This document shows, piece by piece, positions 47,601 through 58,927 of a stretch of 64,000 bases of DNA (position 1 is the stretch's first letter; each line of letters opens with the position of its first letter). The position numbers were made by a program, and so were the translations under genes. A model generated the notes under the pieces. The model was not told where the DNA came from, made no database searches, and saw only the letters and a program-made list of their open reading frames with translations. This stretch comes from Cordia subcordata (lineage: Eukaryota > Streptophyta > Magnoliopsida > Boraginales > Cordiaceae), in NCBI GenBank assembly GCA_028554755.1, contig JAPTOF010000016.1, forward strand, positions 8,779,001 through 8,843,000, given 5' to 3'.

Positions 47601-48580
47601 CTCGTTGAAGTGTGAATCATTCAGTGTTCTATCGGTGCTCATTTGGCAAACTACTTCTTTTGATTGTGTATGTGAATGATATTGTTATAACATGTGATGA
47701 TAGCAAAGGGATTGATGACTTGAAGGTCCTTCTTTATCAGCAATTTCAAACCAAAGACCTAGGGTCACTTCACTAATTTCTGGGTATTAAAGTTGCACAG
47801 TCGAAACAAGGGGTATTTATTTCTCAACGTAAATATGCATTAGATACGCTGAGTGAGACAGGTTTACTTGGTGCATGACCTTGTGACTCACCTATGAAAC
47901 CAAATGTGAAGCTTCTTTCAGATAAGGGGGAGTTAATAGTATATCTGGGAAGATATAGAAGGTTAGTTGGAAAACTCAATTACCTTACTGTTACTCGACC
48001 GTATATCTCTTTTGCAGTCAGTGTTATCGGTCAGTTTTTGAACTCTCCACGAGAAAGACATTGGGAAGCAGTCATTCGAATATTAAGGTATATTAAAGGG
48101 TCACCTAGGAAAGGCTTACTTTACAGTGACCACGGGCACATGGAGATTGTTGGGTATTCAAATACTGATTGAGCAGGTAGTCCTACTGATAAAAGGTCCA
48201 CCTCTGGTTACTGTGTGTTCTTTGAAGGAAATCTTGTTTCTTGGAAGAGCAAGAAACAGGATGTAGTTGTCCGATCGAGTGTTGAATCGAAATATCGAGC
48301 TATGGCAGTAGCCACTTGTGAGTTAATATGGGTGAAAAATCTTCTCAGGGAACTTTTGGATCGCCTATTCTAGCCCTATGAAACTTGTTTGTGATAACTA
48401 GACTGCGATACATATTGTTACAAATCCGGTGTTTCATGAAAGGACTAAATACATTAGGATAAATTGTTACTTTGTCAGAGGGAAGCTATTATCTAAGGAG
48501 ATTGTTACTTCTTTCATTAGCTTGAGTGATAAGTTAGTTAATTTATATACAAAGTCTCTTAGTGGTTCCTAAGTTAAATA
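44680..48580 (+). pseudogene. broken Copia gag-pol
   Basis: Gag is recognisable from ITLNGKNYSS to LHELNPWYDAV. The protease site ILDSGASDHICGN keeps its Asp. The pre-integrase stretch SRLGHPFLP is followed by integrase FVTFIDDYSRMIWLF. Reverse transcriptase shows LDIKNAFLNGDIDEEVYMEQ and LYGLKQSPKAWF, but the YVDD box reads YVNDI (near 47670), a loss of one catalytic Asp. RNase H has RSTSGYCVFFEGN and KSKKQDVVVRSSVE. No CCHC knuckle is visible between gag and protease. In-frame stops cut nearly every domain, so the element cannot move by itself. Confidence 0.9.
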
Positions 48581-48633
48581 TATTTGTAACAAGCTGGACA
48601 CTTATGATATATATACATCAGTTTGAAGGAGAA

Positions 48634-48818
48634 TGTTAAAAGAAAAGAGATAGGTAGTATATTATATTACTATTGTAATAAGTCTCTATCTTACATCAAA
48701 AGAGATATAATATTTGTTACCACTCATAATATTATAAATAAAATAGGCAAATAATCTAAAAAGGTATGATGCCTTTAAACCTTTTCTCTCTATCCTTATG
48801 TCTTCTTCCTTTTCTTCA
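48634..48818 (+). repeat. 3' LTR of the full-length Copia element
   Basis: 185 bp, same ends as the 5' LTR, followed directly by the ctctt duplication. Confidence 0.88.
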
Positions 48819-48823
48819 CTCTT

Positions 48824-49817
48824 ATAGTACCCCCATAAACAAACATAAGTAACTGACCTGCCTATTAATATATTTATCTTCAGTCATGGGTGGCACTCTA
48901 CTAACTTTATCAGAAATTAACAAGATGACCTAAATTATATTTCACATCTGCTTAAAAGGTGTTGAGCATTTCTAAGCTTTTTACAGTTCATGTCCACCAT
49001 TCATGAAATGATTATCTTATCTTCCACTTGAAAAGGCTTTCTAATGGAGTAGGAAAAAGAAAAAATATCATGAGAAAAAGAAGCTGCACTTAACATATCT
49101 GTGAACTCGTAGATTTGATCATGTTGGTAACCTTGTTTGAATTGTTTCTAAGAACTGACACATATGATTAAACCAAATTATTCATTATTCTATTAGATAT
49201 AGTTAGTTATATAGATTTGACAACATTCCTCGTTCTTCTTAAATCTTTTCCTATTCCTCTTACCGTGTATTACGTAGTAAACAGTGTATGCCCAAACTAT
49301 CTCAAGAAATAATACGTAGAAAACAGTTAGTTTGTTATAAATGGATCAAAAGTAGTCCATTAACTCATTGCTGAGGAGTGGCACATATATATAGCAAGCA
49401 TATGTAATCTAATATTGCTTCAACTGATGTATACATGCATTAACACTCCATGTTGCATCACAAAAGGTGGTGACTATATTCTTTCATGTAAAGGGGGAAG
49501 GGAGACAAAGATTCGGTCAAATACGTCACACAACACAAGTGCAAATATACCAGAAAAAATCAGTATGTGTAAAGTGGAATCTAAGGCATCTAATTAAACT
49601 GCCAATTTTATAAGCAATTTTCTCTTTGTTTACTCCAGAAGGTGATATATGTGTATTATATACATGCATAAACAATCACTGCAGATACCACGTTGGCCTA
49701 ATATATGTAATCGTCCATATAGCATATAATATAGCATCAGGCAATCAATGTGCGTATTTCCAGTGGATCATCACTTGATCCGAACTCAATCCAGATCTAA
49801 TAACATCCATCGTCTTC
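48824..49817. other. upstream region of the ALMT gene
   Basis: No gene or element is seen. The promoter and leader of the ALMT gene should lie in the higher-numbered part. I could not name a definite TATA box. Confidence 0.4.
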
Positions 49818-51775
49818 ATGACTAACTCAAAAGAAGCTGCAGGGAATGAGGAATGGAGGATAAGGGTGCCTGATGGCTCATTGTCTGATACTTTGGCTTC
49901 TGAGACAAGCGCCCCCACCTGTAGACCTTGGCTGTTCTTCAAGTGTCTGATCACAAGTTCGTTTTTGCGAGTGCAGAGATTTCTGGAGAAGGCATGGAAT
50001 TTGGCAGTAGATGATCCAAGAAAAGTAATCCACTGCCTCAAGGTGGGAATTGCACTTAGTTTTGTATCACTGTTTTATTACATAAGACCTTTATATGATG
50101 GGGTTGGAGGCACGGCTATGTGGGCAGTCATGACTGTTGTGGTGGCCTTTGAATATACTGTTGGTAGGTACTAATTTTCTTTTAATACATCTCAGCAATA
50201 GCCAATATGTGATGTGAATAATCTAAATATCAACTCATAAATAATGTGATAAAATAGATTAAGCCATGTTTCCTAACCTGGAATTATTGTTATTCTGCAG
50301 GTGCTACACTCGCTAAATGCTTGAACAGAGTGACTGGGACTTTCTTGGCTGGATTTCTTGGTGTAGGGATCCACTGGGCAGCGAGCCAATCTGGAGAAGA
50401 GCTTGAGACAATAATTAGGGACTTGTCAGTTTTCCTACTAGGTATGTGTAGATTCCAGCTTTTTTAAACAGATACTTTTGCTGTATGCATATAAGACAAC
50501 ATATATACTGACTTGTTTGAATCTTTCTGCAGCTTCTCTGGCGACCTTCTCTAGATTCATTCCTGCAGTGAAAGCACGGTTTGATTATGGTGCTATGATC
50601 TTCATTCTCACTTTCTGTTTGGTCTCGGTATCAAGTTATCGGGTGGACAAATTGTTTGAGCTGGCTTGTGAAAGATTGATAACTGTTGTTATTGGAACTT
50701 CTTTTTGCATTCTGTTAAACACGCTTCTTCATCCCATTTGGGCCGGTGAAGAACTTCATGCCCTAATCTCAAATAACATGAACAAGATTGCAAATTCTTT
50801 AGATAGTAAGTAACTTTCTCTTTTTACTGCATTAACATTAAAGTCTCATAGTTTTTAAACAAGTGTAAGGTTCTTAAAACGCGATTTTCTGAATGTACTG
50901 TAATTCAGGTTGTGTAGCTGATTATTTTAGCACTAGTGAGGTAACTTCTACGAGAAGCGATTCTGCTAAACATGTGCTAGCCTACAAATCTTCGCTGAAT
51001 TCTAAGGCCACCGAAGAATCAATGGTGAGTGCACCTATGCTACCGTAAATTCTAAAGTATTTTATCAGTATGTCTTACTGGATATGGAAATGTGTTTATA
51101 GGCCAATTTCGCCAGATGGGAGCCTGGCCACGGCCGGTTCAAGTTCCGGCATCCGTGGAAACAGTACCTTAAACTCGGTGCATCCGTGCGAAACTGTGCT
51201 TATTGTATAGAAGCACTGCATAGTTGTATAGATAACAAGAAACAGGTATTACTAATTATTCTCATGCACAATATAATTAACCCTTTAATACAACAGCTCA
51301 CGAAAGGATATTGATTCAACTGTAAGTACAGGTTTCAGAATCCATGAAGAGTAATCTAAGTGAAACCTGTCAAAGACTAAGTTCCAGTGTTTCAGCAATA
51401 TTGAGAGAGCTGACAGAAAATGTGAAGACAATGACTAAATCCTCCAACATGGTTATCTTAGTTGAAGAAATGAACAATGCAGTGAATGAACTTGAAGATT
51501 ATTTGAATTCGCTTCCTGGTTTCTGCATTCTACCACCATCTTTAGATACAACTCACTCTGCACAAAATCAAGAAAGCAATCAAGTCAGTCAAGAAACTGA
51601 TGCCGAGTCTCTTCTGTTAATTTTTCCACTGGCATCGTTTGCTTCTTTGTTGATCAAAACGGCTGCACGAGCTGAGGAAATTGTGGAAGCGGTTCAAGAA
51701 CTGGCCGAAACAGCTGAGTTCAAGGCTGAAGCTGCTGACAAGTTGAATCAGAACCAAACCAACTGCAAAGATTGA
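49818..51775 (+). CDS. ALMT: aluminium-activated malate transporter (ALMT) family channel (6 exons)
   Basis: Exons: 49818-50163, 50301-50441, 50533-50805, 50909-51024, 51102-51245, 51332-51775. Phases agree and all introns are GT-AG, giving 487 residues. The hydrophobic N-terminal half begins at about residue 72 ([15 protein letters not shown]), continues with [29 protein letters not shown], and ends near [10 protein letters not shown]. The cytosolic half carries the family's WEP motif ([17 protein letters not shown], from residue 298) and a helical C-terminus. ALMTs are plasma-membrane or tonoplast anion channels for malate and inorganic anions, acting in aluminium tolerance, guard cells or mineral balance. 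Which of these applies here is not shown. The start is the first ATG giving the N-terminus. No disruption is seen. Confidence 0.93.
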
Positions 51776-52216
51776 GGCTTCTGATCAACACAACAATATA
51801 TGTTGAATCATACAATATAAGATTTATTGTGCTTAAAACTATTTCATTTTGTGATCATGGAATGTATACACATAACATCATGTAAGAATTTCAACTCATA
51901 TTTAGGTGGTGATAAATGAGAAGGTCTTGATTTAACTTGGTACAATTGTTCTATCTAGTTTGTGACCCTGAGTCATTTATAAATTTCGATGTTAATTTGA
52001 TATTTTTCAAATTTTATATATATGATTAATAACATTAAAAATGTACTTTAAATTAATTTATAAAATATGGTTAAAATTATACGTATAATAGTAAATAAAT
52101 AAAATCAAAATATTAATTATATTAATATTAGAAATTATACTTTAAATTAATTATATTTCAAATTTACTTTAAATTTTTTATGAAATTAAATCTTCCAATC
52201 ACTTCTACATACATAT

Positions 52217-52265
<49 letters not shown>

Positions 52266-52899
52266 GATAAACCTTCTTTAAAAGGTTTATCCTCCCCAAG
52301 CTAAGAAATGAGTGACAATTTTCTCGCTAAAATCTAAAATAGCCATTTTTGCTCCCTCTATTGATAGATCACGGGCCCTCATGCCGTCGTTTTAGTGACT
52401 CATAGGGGTTCCCTCAGCTCAATATTTTTTTTCTCTCTTGAGAATGGTTGCCACCTCTCCTAGGACCAAAATGATTATCCCTACCTGACGTTTACGTCCA
52501 TCCCTAAATGTCGACAAAAAAATTATATATATAATAATAAAATATAGTTAAATATATGCTCTGTTAAAAAGTTAAAATATGTTATGTTGATATAACGTGA
52601 CCAGAATGGTAGAAGAACTTTTGTGGGAAAAAGTTGAGTTAGTGGGCTTCAACTTTAATATGTACAGATGGTTCTGCAGCCCACTTGAACAAGCCCAAGT
52701 AGAATCGTAGGGGTGCAAAGAACCCATAAACAGAGCCCATCAAGAGCTTCTATATTTCCCGGGGTTTCTACTTCCAGAGACTTTCTTTTGAAATTCCCAG
52801 CAAAACTTAGGGCTTCTGCTCTGCTCAGCAGCTAAAAGCTTCAAAAAGATTTAAACTTTTCTTTAAAATTTTGATAATTTTAATTTTCTTTTAATAATC
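51776..52899. other. ALMT 3' flank and HIT-gene upstream region
   Basis: CATA repeat then TA repeat at about 52204-52264, and AT-rich DNA on either side. The HIT-gene leader lies in roughly the last 150 bp. Confidence 0.5.
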
Positions 52900-55800
52900 A
52901 TGACTGAGCCTATTAACACCTCGGAGGCACCCTCCTCGTCATCTGTATTGAATCCGTCGTCGCGCATCATCTGCCGCGTGTAAGCTCCTTTTCTTTCAAT
53001 TTTACTTTTTACTTTTTGCTTTTTACATTCTTATTAACTGCCTATTAGAGATTGAAATTGTCTATGATTTGCAATAATGTGATTACTACTCTTGCGAGGT
53101 TGGAATAGTTGGATGATTATTGCAATTCAGCAAAAAAAGATTCTTTGGTTTTTTTTTTTATTTTATAAATTTGGTTTACTCTTTGAAAATATGGAGGTTA
53201 TTAAGAGAGAAGAATGACTTGAATGGATGGTCTCATTAGATTTTACAGAAAATTCAGTTAATTTAGAATTTTTGGTCGATATTTGTTGGAGATAATTGAC
53301 ATCTAATGCGTAAGGGCCTGTTGGATTGGCTTTTTTTTTTTGTAGGAAAAAGCATTTTTTTTCCTGAAAAAAGTGCATTCTTTTTGCAATAACTATTTGT
53401 CTTGATTTCCAAAAAAGTTAAAACTTTGAAGAAAAGTTTATTTACAGCTTTTTCAAAAGCCAAAAAATTTTTAACTTATCAAAAAAGCATTTTTTTTTAA
53501 AGCGCTTTTGAAAAAAACTAATCCAAATGGGCCCTAAAGGTTTTCTTAGTTATAATGTTTTTGAAGCTGAGCAGCCTAGCCGCCTAAACTAGGGAGAAAT
53601 AGATAAGTTTTCCATGATACTCTAGAATTTGCAGGAACTTAAATAAGGGGTTCGTTTGGATTGACTTTTCTCAAAAGCGCCTTTTTCTATAACTTTTGAA
53701 AAAGTGCTTTTTTGAGAAGCTAAAATTTGAGCTTTTTTTCATAGTTTTAACTTTCTTGGGAATCTAATCCAAATACTTATTGCAAAAAAGATGTGATTTT
53801 TTTTAGCAAAAAATTGCTTTTCCTTGAAAAAAAGCCAATCCAAACTGGCCCAAGGTACCTGAAGTCAAGCACGATGGTTGAATGCTTGGTCTCAGGCTGT
53901 CACGGAAGCTACTAAGCAAAGTATGTATAGCATGTTATTCCAACTATGTGATTAGATTACTGTAGTTTCTTTTAGAAACTTAGATAGGAATGACATTGAT
54001 TAGGCTTACGACTGATTGCAATGAGTTGTCATGTTGTTGGCTACATGATTAGCTTTTACAACAACCTTTGGCGATGACTAAATGTTAAAACTTGTATCTG
54101 CTATGAGCCTGGAACTTATCTCTCAGTATGGTAATGGGATGAAAAGTTACCAGTTGGGGATTTAAACTTCAAAATTTAGCTTTCTTAACAGGACTATAGA
54201 TGTATAGTTCTAATTTCTCCTCTCTACCAAAGCTTTATAATCATGTCTTGTCAAATTATATGTAAGACTCATAAAAAGAATGTGATGGTTGGGATTTGAA
54301 GTTTTATTTGGTGTTCTCGTTGCTACATCAAGGTAAGAGGGTCATATACAAGTACTAATCTATATTAAACTTCTTTGCAGATGTCAAAAGCAATTTTCGC
54401 AGTATACTTGCCCTCGATGCAATACCCGGTATTGCTCTCTTCCGTGTTATAAGGTGAGTGAAAAGTGCACATACCACTTAATTGAAGAGTTCCAAAATTT
54501 CAGTCATTGACATAGTCTGAAGAATTTTATCATATCTTTGTAATTACTTGTATGAACCTAGCTTGCCATTCGTGTTGTATGCATATAGTCAAGACATTGT
54601 ATATTCATCCCTCTGGTGACAGCTGCTTAAGTTATAACAGCGGAGTACTTGATAGAGTTTGCATGTCAACTTTTATTTCCTGCTAATTTACTATTCTTCT
54701 ACTTGTGGCAGTCTCATAGTCTTTGGTGCACTGAATCCTTTATGAGAGATAATGTTATGGAGGAATTACGGCAACAACAACCAGATGGTGAAACTAAACA
54801 GAAAATGCTGCAAATACTTGAGCGATTCCATGCAGAGGAGGAGGTGGATAATATGGATGAAGATGGTATGTCTGCTCCTCCTTATTTTTTAAAATTTACT
54901 TCTGTTCTTACTTGGGTAATTGGATCTAATACTGTTGTGATCTCTTAATACTTAATTGATCTGTGTCTGGTTTCCTAACCTGTGCATGGTAGTGATATGG
55001 AAGTAGAGCTTTTATGGTTTATAACTGAGATGCAATTTAAATTGCTGAAATCTATTGAGAGAGATTGTATTTCTTATTGTATCTACTGTACAGTCCTCAT
55101 TTGTCCGTCATTGGTTACTGTACAATTGAAATAACCATATAATGGCCTTGAGTGTTGAATCCAAGTCTTTTTCCTGTAACTAGACTAAAACATATTGTTT
55201 GTGTATCCAAAAACTGAAGAGAATAAAAGAAACTTTTCAAAGGCAAAGGAAAACCGATGAGAATAGTTAGGTGATGAGACAAACAATTGCTATTTGCATT
55301 CCCAATGATGTTGTTATTGTAGCTATAGCTATTTGGTCCTTGTGTTCAGGACATAGAGAAGAGTGCATGCTGCAGGCACTGGTATAATCCTTTTCTAGTC
55401 CTGTATTAGTGAAACTTGTTCTCTGTTTACTGATAAGCAAGCTCTTTGAGACGGTTATGTTAGTTCCTTGCAAATTAGATATGGTCTTGTATGTTCTATC
55501 TCATTGTAGTCTTGTTTCATTCCGTGTATGTGCACTTTTTTTGTTTTTCTTCAATTAGCTATTGTATTTCTCTTCTCACTGTTGTCTTTGTTGATACAGA
55601 ATCAGATTTGTTGTCAGAGGAGACCATTCAGAAAATTCTATCTGGTATGTTCAATATATTTCCTTCTCTCTTATATTAGAATTTTTTGTTTGATTTAAAA
55701 CCGAAAAATATAATATCTTCGAAGCTGATCTTACTTTATTTGTTACCAACAGGAGATCAGATAAGTCTTGATGATTTATCTGCTGAAGTAAGGAAATGTT

Positions 55801-56636
55801 TTCACAGAGCTGTGGCTTCTGGAGAGCTAAGCAAATTGATTAAGCATTGGGAACCGTGGTGGATGAAGACCTCTGCCAAGTTTTTATGTCTCAGTCAGGA
55901 TGGAACTCGACTTGTCCAGCCACTTTCGAATCAGGATATGGTGGCTTCATCACAAGACGATAAAGAAAGTGATCAGTTTCATGATATTCCTCCTGGACCT
56001 GAAGCTCCACTGCCTTCGGTTAGAAAGCTTAGTTCAGCTGAACCATCACCTCTTTTAGCAGTTCACCTTGTCGACATTGTGTATAGCTATTCTTTTACTC
56101 TTCGCCTCTACAATGGAGATTGGAAATCAGATCCTATGGAATCAGCAATGACCTTGTTTAACATTTCTTCTGTATTGGGCCAAAGTGGGCAGCCTGGAAC
56201 GGTTTTGGAAGCGCTATCATATTGTTTGGAGGAAGCATGTTCCCCAGCTTTCAGACATATGGGCGGTTCTCAATTTGTCTTGGCAATAATGGAGGATGTA
56301 ATAACCATACTTTATCTCGGGACTGCAGCTTTAGTCTGCTTGCTTTGTGATGTTCAGCGGTTAGTTCAGGCTGCTGAGAGAGATCTGAAGTTGGAAAAGC
56401 CACGAAAGTCGAAAAGGGTGGAAATCAAAACCAAACTCAAGTCTGCTGAGAGGAAAGTTTACTTCATAATGTGTTGGGTTCACGAGCAACCAAATGAAGC
56501 ATGGTCATCTTTAGCGGCCATTGTGGAGGCCGAGAAGAACTCAGCTATGGAATATGCAGGCAAAGAAAAAGTTGTTTCGAGGGTGGAGGAGAAATTGGAA
56601 TACAAGGGAAAACCTCTTATCAAGGAGATTCAGTAA
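52900..56636 (+). CDS. ZNHIT2: HIT-type zinc-finger protein, ZNHIT2-like (5 exons)
   Basis: Exons: 52900-52979, 54381-54453, 54712-54865, 55600-55644, 55753-56636; 411 residues with consistent phases. The HIT finger is complete: Cys25, Cys28, Cys37, Cys40, Cys45, Cys49, His53 and Cys57 (CRVCQKQFSQYTCPRCNTRYC then CYKSHSLWC). A linker with MRDNVMEEL and an acidic patch follows. The large C-terminal region contains KHWEPWWMK and HLVDIVYSYSFTLRLYNGDW, as in ZNHIT2 relatives. In animals ZNHIT2 links the R2TP/HSP90 system to U5 snRNP assembly. A like role in plants is inference. Intron 1 (1.4 kb) carries two MITEs of the family found near 3-5 kb. No disruption is seen. Confidence 0.9.
53314..53534. 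mobile_element. MITE family copy D, in HIT-gene intron 1
   Basis: Ends gggcctgttggattggc and, reversed, gggcccatttggattagt. A perfect taa duplication flanks the element (53311-53313 and 53535-53537). The taa site and gggcc ends fit a PIF/Harbinger Tourist-type MITE. Confidence 0.8.
53648..53851. mobile_element. MITE family copy E, in HIT-gene intron 1
   Basis: Ends gggttcgtttggattgac and, reversed, gggccagtttggattggc. A perfect aag duplication flanks it (53645-53647 and 53852-53854). It lies 113 bp from copy D. Confidence 0.75.
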
Positions 56637-57740
56637 GCTACAATGTTCAATTAGCCAACTTTTTGGACTTTAAAAGAAATTTTTTGTTCTTTTCCTCTGG
56701 AGCATTCTGTTATCAATTTTCTTTGGTAGTTATATGGTAGAAGGGAGAGTTCTTTTCAAAGTTGATCACTTGCTGCAGGTGGGTTCTGTACATACTTGGG
56801 AATGTACGTATATGATGGCTAACTTTCAGGTTGTGAAAAATATGAGATAACAAAATCACCCGTGTATCTTTTATTTCTGGTCAAGGAAATTAAGGAAAAG
56901 AATGTACTTGTGATCTTTTATGTCGTATTGTTTCATTTATCTAGGCATTCTTTAGTTGATTTTTATTTTTATTCTCTGGGATGTCTAGAAAGAGAAGATT
57001 CTTGTTAAAGAATAATACTCTTATGCCAACTTTTTTTTTTTTTTTTTTCAATGTATCTCTTCACCTGTTGAATATTTTAAGTTATTGTATATACGACAAA
57101 AAAATTGTATTATTTGGACGACGAATTGTAAGACTATAAATGGCAATTGTAAACATGATTAAATGTACAATAGCGAGTGGAGTAGAGGAACATTTCTCTG
57201 GTCAAACAATTTGAGAGAGATGTCAATAACAGTGTAATTTATTTGAAGTGATTATAATAAAAATGGTTCAGAAAAAGGAGACCGAGGAAGAGTTGAACCA
57301 ATTGGATGCAATTTTGGCCATGGCATTGGCTCGCCAACGTAAGACACCTTTTGTTTGGCCCGCGTTTTGGGACCCAAAACTTACAACGGGCATTAGTCTT
57401 TTTTTTCTTAATTTTTTTTACAATGAATAGTTAAATATTATTAGACATTTACTTCTATAATCAAATTTATTTCATGCTACATAAAATATAATATATAGTT
57501 AGATTGTTGCTAAAATGGGGTTTCTGTTTAACCCAAAAAATAAATGAAGCTCCTTGATTCTTGCATGTCAATACAATAATTTCTAGAAACTACAACATAA
57601 CAAATTGGGTCACTCATGGCAAAGGTACGTATGCAAATTATACGGTGTACTTGTGAGAAGGTGCTCCTTTAACGCATGGACCTATATTTTTTAAAAAAAG
57701 GAAAAAAAGAAACCATATATGATTTATGCTTTCATCTTTT
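56637..57740. other. HIT-gene 3' UTR and intergenic DNA
   Basis: Probable 3' UTR to around 56950, a T run at 57031-57048, and a 60-codon ORF at 57248-57430 (KKETEEELNQLDAILAMALA) that I cannot assign. It may be a fragment of some gene. Confidence 0.4.
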
Positions 57741-57744
57741 ACTC

Positions 57745-58174
57745 TCACACACCAAAATACACAGTCACGCACACACACAAACTACACAGACGCATGCACG
57801 CACACAAATACACACTCGTGTAGACACACAGCGTACAAACGTTGTCACGGTGCTGTTGGAGCTTGATCAGAGATCGAGTGGCAGTGTCGTGGTCATGAGA
57901 TGATGGAGAACAACGTGGTGAGTCCAATACCACAACTGTATGTTTATGCGTGCATGTGTATGTGTCTGTAAGTGTGTGGATATGTGATGTGTGTTTGTGT
58001 GCGGGGGGGGGGGGGGTTTGTATGAACAAAATATACGTGAAGTTGTGAGTAAATGGAGTAGAGTCATCAACAAATATATGTATTTGTATTTGTGCGTGCA
58101 AGAGTGGTGAACAATTGTATATAGAATGGTGAACAAATAAATATAAAATTGTGAACAAATAGAGTAAAGTGGTG

Positions 58175-58205
<31 letters not shown>

Positions 58206-58470
58206 TTATTTGTGTGTATAAGAGTGGTGAAGAATTATATATAGAGTAGTCAAAAAATAAATGTAAAGTTGTAAATAAATATATACGCTTGTATTTGTGT
58301 ACATTTGTTGTGCGTGAGAGTAATGAATAAATATATGTAGAATGATGAATAAATATTTGATGAATAAAAGACAGTGAACATAAAGATATTTGTTTTAATT
58401 TTATTGTGCGTGAACAGTAGCACATGCTGTTCACCCATAGTGAATGTATGTTGCTCCAAGCAAACATATT
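57745..58470. repeat. CA-rich, poly-G and gtgaacaaat repeat block
   Basis: A CA-rich tract (57748-57840) is followed by a 14-G run at 58003-58016. A gtgaacaaat/agtggtgaa repeat (about 58090-58390) contains a (TA)n tract. It resembles the block at 12500-12990. The 240-codon minus-strand ORF here is low-complexity repeat translation. Confidence 0.65.
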
Positions 58471-58849
58471 GCTGCAAGAACATAATATAAACTCACTAGG
58501 TCGTATATTCGGTATGACAATGATGTAACAGATTAGGTTTTTTATGCAATTATATAAGTTTTTTTGTTTTTATTATGACTCATACTCTATTCATAGGGAC
58601 ATGCTGTAAAATTTAGAAATTTGATCATTAATGATAAAAAAAAAAAAAAGTTCAATTATTCTTGACTAAAAAAATATTTTGTAAAAAAATTATTAAAAGA
58701 CATTTAAAAAAAAAATTTCCCAACGAGGCCTTACTCTATTGCACGCCCCCATACCTGAGGTAATCTAAGGTGCATACGCACGCACAAAATGAACGACTTT
58801 AGATATGAAAACTGATCGCAATTGAAAATCTTATAGTTAAATTCCGCGC

Positions 58850-58850
58850 T

Positions 58851-58888
<38 letters not shown>
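58850..58888 (+). promoter_or_regulatory. (TA)n then (GA)n leader of the PUX10 gene
   Basis: A TA run is followed by a GA run ending 39 nt before the ATG at 58928, the same order and position as in the ORMDL gene. A second short gagagagaaagaa patch follows. GAGA-factor binding is a plausible but untested reading. Confidence 0.5.
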
Positions 58889-58894
<6 letters not shown>

Positions 58895-58927
58895 TTCGTA
58901 TAGAGAGAGAAAGAAGAAGGAGCAGCA

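Larger units (their letters stand above)
44005..48818 (+). mobile_element. full-length but inactive Copia retrotransposon with perfect 5-bp target duplication
   Basis: LTRs at 44005-44186 and 48634-48818 begin tgttaa and end cttca. The exact 5-mer ctctt flanks both sides (44000-44004 and 48819-48823). The primer-binding site tggtatctagagtg follows the 5' LTR, and the purine tract gtttgaaggagaa precedes the 3' LTR. All Copia domains are present in order but carry stops. The two LTRs differ at many positions, so insertion is old. A (TA)n tract lies in the leader at about 44250-44291. Confidence 0.92.

Noticed and set aside
17788..48818. Active retrotransposons
   Set aside because: Every gag-pol frame is cut by stops and frameshifts, and key catalytic residues are lost.
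57745..58467. 240-codon minus-strand ORF
   Set aside because: It is translation of CA-rich and gtgaacaaat repeats (YIYIYIY and HTHTH stretches), has no domain, and other frames of the same repeats are open as well.
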